A stretch of 64,000 nt of DNA. It comes from Chionoecetes opilio (lineage: Eukaryota > Arthropoda > Malacostraca > Decapoda > Majidae). Positions 8,597 to 18,276 of this stretch are shown here, one piece after another. Position 1 is the stretch's first letter; each line of letters starts with the position of its first letter. The notes under the pieces are model-generated. The model was not told the DNA's origin. It did no database searches and was given only the letters and a program-made list of their open reading frames with translations. The position numbers and the translations under genes were made by a program. The DNA lies in assembly GCA_016584305.1 (NCBI GenBank), contig JACEEZ010025360.1:270501-334500 (forward strand). Reading direction: 5' to 3'.

Positions 8597-11007
8597 CCAT
8601 CCTCTAGCCACCAGGAAAGGCGAGTGGCCACCAACCGCTCCAGGAGTTTACCGACGCAGGAGAGGAGGGCTATAGGGCGGTATGCGGATGGAAGTGTGGG
8701 GTCCTTACCAGGCTTGGGTATAGGGAGCAGAGTGGAGGATTTCCAGCAAGTGGGTATATGCCCTGAAACCAACTGGTGTTGAAAAGGGATAGTGTTACGG
8801 CCTTCAAGGGAGATGTTAGATGAAGCAGGAATTCATATGGAATGTTATCCTGGCCCGCAGTTTTCCCAGGCCTCAAGGTGGACAAGGCCTGATCAAGCTC
8901 CTCAGTTGTGAAAAATCTGACGAGGTCGGGGACACCTGGGGAGGCAATGGCATCAAGGATTGCAGCACGGATGGTAGGGGATGATGGTAGAGAGGGACAG
9001 AGACCAATCTTGCCATGGTAGAAAGAAGCGAGCAAAGCAGCTTTCTGTGGGTCATCCTGGAGGGGGTTGGCCCCATCCTTGAGGGGCAGTGGGAGGCGGC
9101 GTTTGGTGCCCTCCGTCGAGTGGGAAAAATCCCACGTACGCTTGGTGGTGGAAGATAGAGAGAGGGAAGCGCAGTGGGGGCCCCATGCCTTCCTCTGGGC
9201 AAGGAGGATAGTCCTGGCACATATGGCATCAAGCCAGCGATATTCAGCCCCAAGCTGCAATGTAGGCCTACGACGCCACTGGTTCCACGCCCTCCTACGG
9301 GCCTTAACCGCCTGGGCGCATTCCTCGCTCCACCAGGACTTGCCCGGACGGCGAGGGGCGCGGTGTGTGGAGCGACGAAAGGCAGCCGTTCCAGCGTCTT
9401 CCAGGAAAGTGGAGAAGGAGACAGCTTGAAGTGCCTCCTCGAAGAGATGCCAGCCGGAAGGCGTGAATCTCCATCGAGGCAAGCATCCGGGGTGAGGCCT
9501 GGCAGTGACGGCAGGGAAGGAGGCAAGGAGGGGAAGGTGATCACTTCCCATGTAAGGGCCAGTGGTGACGGTCACTGCACTGAAGGCTGGGTCACCAAGA
9601 AATAGATCCAGGACAGTGCCGGCTCCAGTGTGAGGATGGTAACGGGTGGGCAGACCCGGGGGTGATAATAGGGACAGGCGAGGCGAGTCAAGGATGACTT
9701 GAAATAATGCCCTCCCGGAGGTGTTGGTGAGATGGAGAGGGAGGTCAGGTTCCCAACATCTGTGGTGGGCATTGAAATCACCCATGACGACAACAGGCGG
9801 AGGAAGTAGTGAAAAGTAGTACTCAAGTTCTAAGAAGGTGGCCCCGTCAGCGTTGTAGCAGACTGCCACGGACAGCCAGCCCTGCTCTGTGGCAACCCTG
9901 GCCGCGACCACTTCTAGGCGTCCTAGCTGCCACTTTGGGAGGGCAAGGGGGTAAAGGTTAAGAGTGTCGTGGAATGCCAGGAGGACACCCCCCCTCCCCC
10001 CCGCCCCCTTGGGGTCTGTCATTTTTTAAGATGGTGTTACGCTGTTCCCTCCTCTCAAGGACCTTACCACACCACACCCAGGTGTTACAGGTATAGGCTA
10101 TGCAGGAGAAGGTGTTTTACATTAACAATAGCCGCTGCAGGCAACTCACTTCTGCAGGCGACTTCTACAGGAGTTCGGTGTGTCAAGATGAGGGCGAGTT
10201 AAGTGGTACACGAGGTCAAAACACAAGGGAGCGAAGGAGACACAAACGACAGGTCTGGGTTTAATAAATCAAAGCCACACTCACTACAAAGACAGTCAGT
10301 ACACAGTTACAGAGTCGCCATCCCATCTCTTGAAGATGGTCGCAAGGGCTGCTCTGTATCCCTACAGGCACACAGTTCCTTCCTCAGTACAACATACACA
10401 GTACAACTACACACAACCCCTTCCACCATCGCCACCAAGCGACACCCTACCACCCGCCACCAAGCCTCAACCCTCACCCCTGGTCCCCGCTCGACTGTCC
10501 ACTGCCCACAGTGCCCAGCCACGCTCCTCTGGCCCCCCTCCCCAGCCTCCCACCCCTCCGTTCAAGGTCGCAACTACCACCACCCTCTCACACACACACT
10601 TGCGACGCGCGACACCCCCTCTACAAGGTGCCACCGCGCGCCACTCAGACATACACACAGACATGCCTTCCCTACACTACATCATGCATAGCTCATGCAT
10701 AACAATGGTATATCCGGGCAGGTTGAGAGAGAGGTGGGGGGGAGAGCCACGTCTCACACAACCCTACCACTGAAGGGAATGTGTCCCTCAGGTAGGTCTT
10801 AAGCTCGTGTGTCTTTCTTGGGAGGGATCTGGTATTCCATTGGAGGAAGGAGAGGGGCATTACTGGAGGAAGACAGAGAGAACGGAGGAGAGCTGGCCAA
10901 AGACGGGCTAGTATGGCAGGGACTGACGCACCCTGTTGGTAGAGGTTGTATAGGTTGGAGAGGTTGTAGAGGTTTCCATGAGGAGGGTTGAGGAATAGTT
11001 GAGACAA
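8533..11007 (-). pseudogene. Jockey-like ORF2: endonuclease and partial RT, interrupted
   Basis: The 5' part (10705-11007) reads SFLQWNTRSL and GLCETWLSP, the start of an APE endonuclease. After the solo LTR the endonuclease resumes (from 10030 downward) with GGVLLAFHD, VVMGDFNAHH, TVLDLFLGD and GSDHLPL. The RT begins at TAGQDNIPYEFL (about 8850) and continues, after a frameshift near 8770, with LLPIPKPGKD, YRPIALLSC and CGFRPRRSTLD. If the LTR and one target copy are ignored, the neighbouring endonuclease motif GYTILKNDRPQGGG is formed across the junction in the downstream reading frame, which implies one more indel in the 5' part. The protein would nick DNA and reverse-transcribe; this copy cannot. 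Confidence 0.82.
10035..10704. repeat. Solo LTR inserted in LINE endonuclease, 4-bp TSD
   Basis: A 670-bp insert with ends TGTTACGC and GCATAACA, flanked on both sides by ATGG (10031-10034 and 10705-10708). TG...CA ends with a 4-bp duplication fit a solo LTR, probably Gypsy-type. It contains an AATAAA (about 10264) on the plus strand. No gag or pol is present. The orientation is uncertain because the ends are near-inverted. Confidence 0.8.
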
Positions 11008-11948
11008 GACATTATGTCTCGGTTGCGTGGATGGGGCTGGAAATGAGGCGTGGTTGGCGGTGGTTCAGGGAGGCGTTGCGTCCGAGAGGCGCCGCGGTGG
11101 GTAGAGGAGGCAGGTGGGGCATTTTCCCGAGAGAGGGAGGACGGCGGGTGGTGAATGTCCACATCAATCGTGGAGTGGATGAGGTCAGCATGTGGAGCTG
11201 GAGAGGCAGAGCCTCCGTCCGATGTCACGGGCGCGACCGGCTTGCGGGGCGCTTTTCGAGGGGGCTTGGACCTCTGGGGACGGGGTGCGATGAAAGGAGG
11301 AGAGGAGTCGTCGTGGAGGACCAGGTCATCATCCTCGGGTTGGTGTTGCAGTACACTGTACCGGTTTTCCGTGGTGATGGAGGAGTAGGAAATACCGGTG
11401 TGGACTGCCCTGGATGGTGGTGCAGCTGTAGGCGATGGCATCCTAGGAGGGGGTGACGAGGAAGGCGGCCCGAATTTTGGGAAAGGGAGGAGACGCAGCT
11501 GCCTGTTAATCTCAGGAAGGGATGTTCTTTCCTGGACCAGCGAGCTGTAAAGCTGCTGAGCCTCGCTGTTAAAGGGGCAGTGGGGTGACCTGGGGCCATG
11601 GTGCCCGTCACACTGAAAGCAGTGGAATGGCTTGTCGCAGACAGCGTTAGGTCCATGTTGCAGATGGGGGCCACTGCAGCGGAAACAGCGTACATAGGAG
11701 CGGCAGGTGTTTATTGAGTGGCCGACACGTTGACACACAGGGCAACGAAGGATCGGGAGCATAAAAGGCTGTGTCCAGTACACCATATGGCCGATGGCGA
11801 CCCTTGGTGGTAGGTCACCCGTTACCTTGAGGTGGACCCACTTTCCCGTGGTGGAGCGGGGCAGGCGTCGTGGGAGGATCCAAGAGACCTCCTCGATGGG
11901 AGTGCCGTTCAGGGCCTTCAGGAGAGAGCGGACCTCCTCAAGGCCCAT
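10908..11948 (-). CDS. Jockey-like ORF1 (gag-like, CCHC knuckles)
   Basis: A 346-codon ORF from an ATG. After an N-terminal RNA-binding-like region (WVHLKVTGDLPP, residues about 36-48) it has three clustered Cys/His knuckles at about residues 69-125 (CPVCQRVGHSINTC, CFRCSG...C, CFQCDGHHGPRSPHC). A Pro/Ser-rich tail follows. This is the gag-like nucleic-acid-binding protein of Jockey-type LINEs. It overlaps the start of ORF2 by 100 bases in another frame, a usual arrangement for the group. A typical N-terminal part is probably missing, because an in-frame stop lies just upstream of the ATG. Confidence 0.8.
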   Translation of the reverse strand: MGLEEVRSLLKALNGTPIEEVSWILPRRLPRSTTGKWVHLKVTGDLPPRVAIGHMVYWTQPFMLPILRCPVCQRVGHSINTCRSYVRCFRCSGPHLQHGPNAVCDKPFHCFQCDGHHGPRSPHCPFNSEAQQLYSSLVQERTSLPEINRQLRLLPFPKFGPPSSSPPPRMPSPTAAPPSRAVHTGISYSSITTENRYSVLQHQPEDDDLVLHDDSSPPFIAPRPQRSKPPRKAPRKPVAPVTSDGGSASPAPHADLIHSTIDVDIHHPPSSLSRENAPPASSTHRGASRTQRLPEPPPTTPHFQPHPRNRDIMSCLNYSSTLLMETSTTSPTYTTSTNRVRQSLPY

Positions 11949-11999
11949 CTCAGCATGCAGCAGCCCCTATTCAGGAAGACTGTGTGCGGTACGACAACA

Positions 12000-12305
12000 A
12001 TGCGAAGCAGAAAGGACCGTAAGAAGCTGGCACTGTGTACCATAATCATTGCTATGTGCCTGAAAAAGAAAAAGGACAAAGTGGAGAAAAAGAAGTGGCT
12101 CCACTTCTCCACTCCAAAGCTCCACATTTAACCTCGTATGTCTGACAGCAACGCACTGCCGGGCGCCGCAGGCAGTGCCTGGTGAAATCGCTCACCTACC
12201 ATCACGGGCATTTTACTCATTTGCCCGCGGACACAAGCGGTGAGCCCATCAACAGGCAGACTGCTAGCTTGTGCCCGCGGGCATTGCTCGCTAGTGTGGA
12301 CGGAC
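12000..12305. other. Unassigned, possible DNA-transposon debris
   Basis: No supported gene. A Lys-rich plus-strand stretch (12050-12115) and a GC-rich, partly palindromic tract (12150-12300, repeated TGCCCGCGG) are present. I could not assign a family. Confidence 0.4.
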
Positions 12306-12309
12306 CTTT

Positions 12310-12362
12310 AGGCAGTGACCTCCAGGGGTGGGATGGTAGGCCCTGGAGGTTAACTAGGGCTG
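12310..12362 (-). mobile_element. SINE family 1, 3' fragment
   Basis: GGTAGGCCCTGGAGG...GGGCTGTG matches the 3' body of the tRNA-derived SINE family 1 seen at 31210-31410 and 62560-62878. The rest of the element is missing. Confidence 0.6.
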
Positions 12363-12364
12363 TG

Positions 12365-12540
12365 TACCTACCGTATTTTACAGTTTATAAGACTCACTTT
12401 TTCCCCAAAAAAATATCCTGAAAATGCCCCAAGCCCCTGTCCACCCAGCAGTGAATGGGTACTGGGTGTTAGCCTAGGGTTTGTGACCCGCCTCCCGGGG
12501 TGGTGGCTTCGGCCAACACTACGTAGAGAAGAGGGGGGAG
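12365..12540 (+). mobile_element. TATAAGAC repeat followed by SINE family 2 core
   Basis: The first 60 bases (CCGTATTTTACAGTTTATAAGAC) recur at 35927 and, inverted, near 16545-16705. From about 12432 the sequence is the SINE family 2 core: CCCCTGTCCACCCAGCAGTG, then GGGTGTTAGCC, then GGGGTGGTGGCTTCGGCC. The same core is at 35975 and, inverted, at 55935-56060. Confidence 0.75.
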
Positions 12541-12839
12541 GAGAGGAGCTTGAGTTTGAGCTTGAGTTGGGAGTCACCCAGCGGATGCTGTTTTGGTCTG
12601 AGTGAGTGAGCTTGACACATATCTTGTCAGCTGATGGTTGTGTGACTGTTATACGGCAATAACACTGTCACAATGCCTTCCTCTCTTCTCTCCTGTCTCC
12701 TCCAGTACCTCCAGAAACCACAGTACCACACACGTCATGGTTAATCACTTATTAAGGAGTATTTTGTGGTAAATAAGTAAGGAACGGCGGAGGTGTAAGG
12801 TAAGGTGCTACTTATTTTTGAGGTGTTACCTATCTTATG

Positions 12840-12945
12840 CGACACCGGCTGCTCCTGTACAGAAAAACACAAACAAAAGGAAAAAAACAAAGCAAAACTA
12901 CATACAAGCTATACTAAGCCTATTATAATACTATACTAAGCAGGA
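12840..12945. repeat. Dispersed repeat shared with 39642-39760
   Basis: CGGCTGCTCCTGTA followed by an A-rich tract and ACAAGCTATACTAAGCCTA occurs in both places in the same order. It may be part of a SINE family 2 tail. Confidence 0.65.
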
Positions 12946-12971
12946 AGGTAGGAAGACGTGTCCCGTACGTC

Positions 12972-13408
12972 TCTTATGGGAGGCGGTAGCAGAGTGGTTA
13001 GCATCAAGATATGTGTCAAACTCGAGCACGAGCTTGACAGATGACCTACAAAGCAATACTAAGCAGAAAAGGTCACAAGAAGAAGAAGTCTCCGAGTGGC
13101 GTTCTCGGTGACCCGAGTTCGATCCTTGATGAGGGCTGTAAAATCCACTTAAAATCTTTCTCTGCACCGTTGAGTGGCCTAAGAACACCCACACGCTGCC
13201 CATTAACTCTACCTTCGATTGCAAGTGCTTCAGAGGACACAGGGGGCGGCATGAGCCTCTAATCACAGGCGTCACTATAGAAATTCTGTCTGCGCCACCA
13301 CGGCCAAGGGCCAACCATCACAGCCCTCAAGTTAACCTCCAGGGCCTACCATCCCACCCCTGGAGGTCACTCCCTAACGGCGCTGTAGGCACACACACAC
13401 AAAAAAAG
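12972..13408 (+). mobile_element. SINE family 1 (tRNA-derived), interrupted
   Basis: The head GGCGGTAGCAGAGTGGTTAGC (12977-12997) is a pol III A-box-like tRNA segment, and GAGTTCGATCC near 13115 is a B box. About 85 bases of SINE family 2 tail (TCGAG...GACAG...GGTCACAAGAAGAAG, 13003-13087) split the two. The body and an A-rich 3' end follow to 13408. It is not a functional tRNA gene. Confidence 0.8.
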
Positions 13409-13535
13409 TGTACAGAGCAGCGCGAAACTCGGGGATATAATGCACAAAAGTCGGGATGGTAAGAATTCAGGACTCAGCACGAAACTCGAGGATCGCGAAA
13501 CTCGCATAGCGTGAAACTCGGGATGGTAGTGTAGA
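13408..13535. mobile_element. MITE end with CGAAACTCGGG repeats
   Basis: GCGCGAAACTCGGGG and GCGTGAAACTCGGGATGGTAGTGTAG recur at 40730-40860, again directly after a plus-strand SINE family 1 body, and a diverged inverted form is at 35803-35875. The end resembles a Tigger-type terminus (CTACACTACC... inverted). Confidence 0.55.
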
Positions 13536-13724
13536 CTGTTTTTATTGTCTCGGATAAATGCTTAAAAAGCATGACACTAGGCAACTTCAATCAAGATCAC
13601 CCCATTTCAAACTACAGCTGTCCCGTAGGTGGAGACTGTCTTTTTTTGTAAATAGCGTTGCAAGAAATTGTGACATCAACCCTGAAGATATACAAAAACA
13701 AAGGTTTTACCAAGCACATACACA

Positions 13725-13730
13725 TTTATT
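13725..13730 (-). terminator. Polyadenylation signal of zinc-finger gene 1
   Basis: AATAAA on the minus strand about 190 bases past the stop codon of the zinc-finger ORF. The 3' UTR between is rich in CA/GT. Confidence 0.6.
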
Positions 13731-13915
13731 GAAAGCCACACCTGCACTGCCAACACAACAACTGCTGGGGCCATTGCTCCCTCACAGAATACAAGGGCAC
13801 GGCTGCCACCACACATCTAACACACTGCCCACCACCACCACCACCACCCATTGCCACACAGGACACACTCCCACAGGCACGGGGACAACCACACTTGTCC
13901 ACACAACACACCACC

Positions 13916-14689
13916 TCAAAAGTGTATCTTCATGTGCCTGGCAATTTCCCACTTTGTATAGAAACACTTGCTACAAATATCACACTTGAATTTCTTATAG
14001 CCAGTGTGTCTCAAGGCGTGTTCATTGAGTTTAGAATTGGTCAAAAAAAAAATCCCACACTCTAGACATTTATAATTCTTAACACCACTGTGTGTCATGG
14101 TGTGTTTGGTGAGGTTAGACTTTTGAGTAAATCTTTTCCCACACTCCAAACATGCATAATTCTTAACACCACTGTGTGTCAGGGTGTGCTTGGTGAGGTC
14201 ATCCTTTCTAATAAATCTTTTCCCACACTCTAGACATTCATAATTATTAACACCACTATGTATCAGGGTGTGTTTGGTGAGGTTAGACTTTAGAGTAAAA
14301 CTTTTCCCACACTCCATACATTCATAATTCTTAACACCACTGTGTGTCAGGGTGTGTCTGGTGAGGTCACCCTTTCTAGTAAATTTTTTCCTACACTCCA
14401 GACATTCATGTTTCTTAACACCACTATGTATCAGGGTGTGTTTGGTGAGGTTAGACTTTAGAGTAAATCTTTCCCCACACTCCAGACATTCATGTTTCTT
14501 AACACCACTGTGTGTCAAGGAATGTGCCTCAAGGTGACTCTTGAATTTGAATGTTTTGTCACACTGTTGGCACTTCAGCTTACTGTCTGCCTTGTGGCCT
14601 GAGCTGCCTGCCTCCAGGTTATTCTTGCCATCACACCTGTGCCTCCTCACACCTGAGACAGACTGATCCTGATGCTCCCGGCCACTCAT
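13916..14689 (-). CDS. C2H2 zinc-finger protein, eight fingers (gene 1)
   Basis: An intronless coding exon of 257 codons from the ATG at 14689. The open frame extends to 14716, but the codon there is GTG. Eight C2H2 fingers follow a ~50-residue leader, e.g. CQQCDKTF...HSLTH, six of the CLECGKRF...HTLTH type, and a last CDICSKCF...HMKIH. The linkers read HSGVKKHEC or HSGVKNYEC in place of the classic TGEKP. The product is probably a nuclear DNA-binding protein. On the minus strand a splice acceptor (CTGTTGCAG then GTGCTGAGG) lies at 14834/14835, so the exon has ~145 bases of 5' UTR. The paralog at 33650-34581 shares that acceptor and UTR start. The paralog uses an ATG at the position that is GTG here. 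Confidence 0.88.
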   Translation of the reverse strand: MSGREHQDQSVSGVRRHRCDGKNNLEAGSSGHKADSKLKCQQCDKTFKFKSHLEAHSLTHSGVKKHECLECGERFTLKSNLTKHTLIHSGVKKHECLECRKKFTRKGDLTRHTLTHSGVKNYECMECGKSFTLKSNLTKHTLIHSGVNNYECLECGKRFIRKDDLTKHTLTHSGVKNYACLECGKRFTQKSNLTKHTMTHSGVKNYKCLECGIFFLTNSKLNEHALRHTGYKKFKCDICSKCFYTKWEIARHMKIHF

Positions 14690-14834
14690 GCTGCTGCCCG
14701 GCCCCACAGCCTCCACCGTAGCAATACTGTTGCCAGCACACGCGACGGACAGTCCTGCTGGAACCCTCAGAGATGCCGGAGCGAGCCGGGTCAGTGCCGG
14801 GAGGAGCAGCTGGCTTGGACTGTGACCTCAGCAC
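14690..14834 (-). other. 5' UTR part of zinc-finger gene 1 exon, with splice acceptor
   Basis: The minus strand reads CCACTGTTGCAG, an acceptor, then GTGCTGAGGTCACAGTCCA. The same boundary and first bases (ACAG, GTGCTGAGGT, AGTCCA) occur upstream of zinc-finger gene 2 at 34760/34761. The upstream exon was not found. Confidence 0.6.
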
Positions 14835-14994
14835 CTGCAACAGTGGTAACAGTCAGGACACAGAGAGCCACGTGCTGCCCTGACACTGCTCCTGCATGCG
14901 GGCCCACACACTGCTTCCTGCCTCACTCACACTATGCTTGGAAGGGCCTCCTTTCCCTCCTCCTCTCCACTTTGGGAAATAACAGCATGTATAT

Positions 14995-15240
14995 TACCTA
15001 GTTGTGTTTTACAGGGTCTGAGCTACACACGTGTGGTCCCGTCTCCATATCTACATTTATCCAGTCTTTAATTTCAACTGGTGAACATTCTTTTCCTATA
15101 TCACCTCCTCATTTAGTCCATTCCAAACTTCTACATTTCTATGAGGGAAGCTGTACTTCTTTATGTTGTTCAGGCATCTCTCTTTTCCTAGTTGTTTTGT
15201 ATGTCCTCTTGTGTATCAACCTCCTCTTTGTTTCCGAGTG
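14995..15240 (-). mobile_element. CR1-like LINE 3' fragment
   Basis: Near-identical to part of the longer copy at 35307-35800, ending with the same ACAACTAGGTAA tail (minus strand). It encodes only the extreme ORF2 C-terminus (NNIKKYSFPHR-like). Confidence 0.75.
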
Positions 15241-15339
15241 AATGGAGGGGTCTACAGCATTTCGAGCGTTGACAACTTTTTGCCACAAACCGGGAACTCT
15301 CAACCATGGTAAAGGTTAGGTTAGCCATACAGAAACTCA

Positions 15340-15470
15340 TATATATATATATATATATATAAAATTTTAAAATAGAAAATATATATATTAATATATATAA
15401 AATATATATATTAAAATATATATATATATATATATTTTATATATTATATTTTATATACGTACATACAGTA
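15340..15470. repeat. AT microsatellite
   Basis: (TA)n with interspersed A and T runs; no gene. Confidence 0.9.
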
Positions 15471-15924
15471 ACCGCGGGGAAAACCAGGATAAGGGTCTTT
15501 TCTGGTGCTCCGCAAGTATATGGCTTTGTCCTTCGCTACCGAGCTGTGATGTTTGAATTTGACAAGCATCATACCTCACTTTGTTTTATGGTTGCCAGTT
15601 ATACACTGTGCATGACAACAGCTCAGTGGCCTCCACACTGTCTGAGGAGGAGGAGGACGCACTTTCTGACCTTTACATCAGGATTAGTCGTTTATTTGCC
15701 ATTATTTGAGCCTACTATTTTTTAATTCATGCTTAATGATGGCTCCAGGCAAGATGAATGACAGAGAGGGCTCGTATTTAAGCTTTGAGGGAGGCAAACA
15801 TAGAGAAGAGCTGAGGTGATGGTTGATGTGCAGAGGCTTCAAAACCAGAAAAACAGTCACAGCAGAGTCTCATTAAGAAGTAAGCATGTGGTAGGGACAC
15901 AGTACGTACCCACCAGTTGCTTAC

Positions 15925-15987
15925 CTTTTGACGAGGCTCTGTTGTGACTCTGTTTTCTTGGTTTAGAAGCTTCTGCACATCAGCCAT
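15925..15987 (-). CDS. Candidate first coding exon of an unrecognised gene
   Basis: An ATG at 15987 opens 21 codons (MADVQKLLNQENRV...) that end in CGTCAAAAG followed by GTAAGC, a near-perfect 5' splice site, in phase 0. The upstream 200 bases are not repetitive by eye and hold a TGACGT-type element (near 16167) before a second ATG on the plus strand at 16194. This layout could be a bidirectional promoter. I do not recognise the protein. No downstream exon was found: the intron would run toward 15470 and beyond. It may be a chance ORF or the one non-TE host exon here besides the zinc fingers. Confidence 0.4.
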
Positions 15988-16187
15988 TACCTCAGGTTTT
16001 CTCTATAGTGTTGTCAGCGAGAACAGAGCACAGTAATATAGCACCTGGAATATCAATTTCGTGCAAAATAACTCTAAATTCTTCCATCGCCGTAGTTTTC
16101 CCTTCGTAGGTCCACCTGCGGCGACCCCGCCTTATCCCCACAATGCACCGATGTAAATAAACCGTGACGTAGTTATGTCTGGGGCCC

Positions 16188-16300
16188 ATTGCGCCATGGG
16201 AAATGGGGCTCAAAATCCTCAGAATGAAGAAAGCTACACGATAATGTAGGTAAGAATCCTACGACTTTTGAAAGCCCACTACCAAAATAATCCCAATATC
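16188..16300 (+). repeat. Exon-like segment duplicated at 57697-57810
   Basis: ATTGCGCCATGGGAAATG through GCCCACTACC is present in both places at roughly 85% identity by eye. Here it opens MGNGAQNPQNEESYTIM and then meets TAG immediately before GTAAGA, a donor-like site. In the other copy the frame stops after five codons. It could be a duplicated first exon or simply a dispersed repeat. Confidence 0.5.
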
Positions 16301-16544
16301 TATACTGCAAATTTTCCAAAAAGTCTAAAAAAACAGCAGAAAAACAAAAAAAGGCATACCTACAACATAAATCTAAGCTATATGTCATAGGTAGCAAAAT
16401 TTGAAATATCAATTCGTGGGGGCATCGAGCAATATATTTAACCGATTTGGTTACCATGTCATTCCCTATACATTTTAACTAGATAATTTAAACACACACT
16501 GCACTGTGAATATTGTATTTAGGTACATGCTCATAATCATTTGC

Positions 16545-16705
16545 TTTCCCCTACAAAACCTTTTTTTTTAATAACTTTTGATACATTTAAAAAAAAACAT
16601 TTCCCCTCAAAAACACCATTATTTTTTTCTTTCTCAAAACCTCCTTGTAAAATAGGGGTGCGTCTTATGCGGAGGTGCTTCTTATGTGCCGGCAAATACG
16701 GTATA
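16545..16705 (-). repeat. Dispersed repeat with ACCGTATTTGCCGG end
   Basis: On the minus strand: ACCGTATTTGCCGGCACATAAGA, then GCATAAGACGCACCCC and a long T-rich tract. Related starts (CCGTATTTTACAG...TATAAGAC) are at 12369 and 35927. It is probably the end of a DNA transposon family. Confidence 0.5.
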
Positions 16706-17394
16706 TATATACACAGGGAAGTCCCGAAGATACGAGCAATTAGGTTCCACCTGGCATACTCATAAAGCAAAATCTCATATAACGAAACACATAACTAATG
16801 GTAAAATATAGGTTTGGTTCCAGGACCCCATCAATTTAAAAAAAGAAGAAAAAAAGATATTTTTCAAGCTAAAATAAACTATAGCAAACACAACAAACAC
16901 ACAGCGTCTATATTACCCACACTGTACTACCTATTCTGTAGAAAAAGCATTCTGAAAGAGAAAATAGCACAAAATAACATAACTGCACATTAATTAAACA
17001 TAAAACATGCATAACACTCACAAGTGGTAATGTTGTGTGGGGAGACAGGAAGCTGGCACGTAGCCACCTGAGAGTCCCTGTTTACTCTCTCCGAGGCTCG
17101 AGAGAAAACAGCGGTGACTGCGTTTGGCAGGGATGACTGGGTTAGAGTTCTTCCTCCTCCCCTTGATCACTTGGGGAAGAGGAAAGATCCTCGGTGCTGG
17201 CCCTGGATTGGGTCTGGCTGTGCTGGATTGTGCAAGGCACAATACATACAAGCAAAAATGACGTTGTATGTACTGTTGGGGACGCCGCGTGATACAATAG
17301 ACTCGAGAGGGTAGGGTAGGTAAGGGACAAGGGAGGGGTGCGCAGACCTCTTCCACTGCCCACAAACTCGTCTCTGCGCATCTGGATCATTGTA

Positions 17395-17506
17395 CATCGT
17401 CCAGTGATGTGAACCTTTGTAGGCCACATTGTCGTACCGAGCCACCAGAATGATCATATTTTCAGATTGATTATCGTACAACCTTAGGTAAAATTATAGA
17501 GTCAGT
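17395..17506 (+). mobile_element. hAT fragment related to the 47.2-48.1 kb element
   Basis: CAGTGATGTGAACCTTTGTAGG, CCACATTGTCGTACCGAGCC and ATTATCGTACAACCTTAG match the left end of the element at 47232-48107 in order. It is cut at 17506 by the foldback arm. Confidence 0.7.
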
Positions 17507-18276
17507 AAATGGGGCATTCTACGTGAAGTGTACACACTATTTGGCAAAATCTCGACACTAGGTCATGGATTTTGATGGTTTTTTGCATGCAAGTTGGGTC
17601 TGGTGAGATAACATCAAATACCCATTTTTATGGCTCTGGGTCACCCATGACCATTTTTATGGCCAGGTCAATTTGGGGTCAAACTGATTGACCCTAAACC
17701 TTTGAGAGGTCATAACTTTGGCCAGAATTGACCAATCTGAACGATTTTGGTACCAAAATGTTCAGGAGAAAGAGATCTTAAATGAGTGGAAGAATGACTT
17801 CTTGGGACAATTTTTGCCCTGATGACCCTTTTTTAACTCTTTTACCTTTGACCCTGGCCAAAGTGCAACTTCGATCCGCCCAAAATTTTTCTAAAGTTAG
17901 CTCTATTTATCCTCCATAGCTCCAGAAAAATGAAAATGGATCTCATGGGTTTTGATAACATGGGTATTTATGTACCACCAGGTGGGTGGTTTTTTTTTAG
18001 TCATGTCGCTCTACTGGGGCCGTTTATGACATCAGACAGTGTCGTAAATAGTGATTTGAGAATGTTTGATTTATCTTGACACAGTCATCATATTTCAGTC
18101 TTTCCAAACACGACCCCTCCCCCTTCCTAGGCTGCCCTGCCCTTTTTTTAGTCTTACATTAGATGTTATTTAATACAAAACATTAGACAAAAGATTATTT
18201 TGGACAAAAATTTAAACAAAAACTTTTAGACATACATTGTTTAATACATACATAGGTACTCATTTGAGCAGAGCCA

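Larger units (their letters stand above)
8533..11960 (-). mobile_element. Jockey-like LINE, minus strand, 3'-truncated
   Basis: Read on the minus strand it has ORF1 (gag-like with CCHC knuckles), a ~100-base overlap with ORF2, an APE endonuclease and the first part of the reverse transcriptase. The RT ends at RRSTLD where the BEL/Pao sequence begins, so the 3' half is lost. A 670-bp solo LTR interrupts the endonuclease. The GC content is clearly higher than in the flanking elements. The overlapping ORFs and gag-type knuckles fit the Jockey/I group. Confidence 0.82.

Noticed and set aside
9067..9605. Plus-strand ORFs of 120 and 143 codons
   Set aside because: Antisense to the GC-rich Jockey-like ORF2.
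10203..10773. Plus-strand ORFs of 147 and 162 codons
   Set aside because: They lie in the solo LTR and consist of Pro/Thr/Ser-rich low-complexity sequence.
11970..12130. PIF/Harbinger nuclease N-terminus (Lys-rich stretch KKKKDKVEKKKW)
   Set aside because: Only a basic low-complexity run is visible, with no catalytic motif or clear ends.
12977..13120. tRNA gene
   Set aside because: A and B boxes are present but the tRNA fold is interrupted and the sequence continues into a SINE body with A tail; the same applies at 40.4, 56.1, 61.4 and 62.8 kb.
17018..17365. Minus-strand ORF of 115 codons containing RPNPGP
   Set aside because: A single short motif recalling LINE ORF2 starts; no endonuclease motif follows and the frame is not supported.
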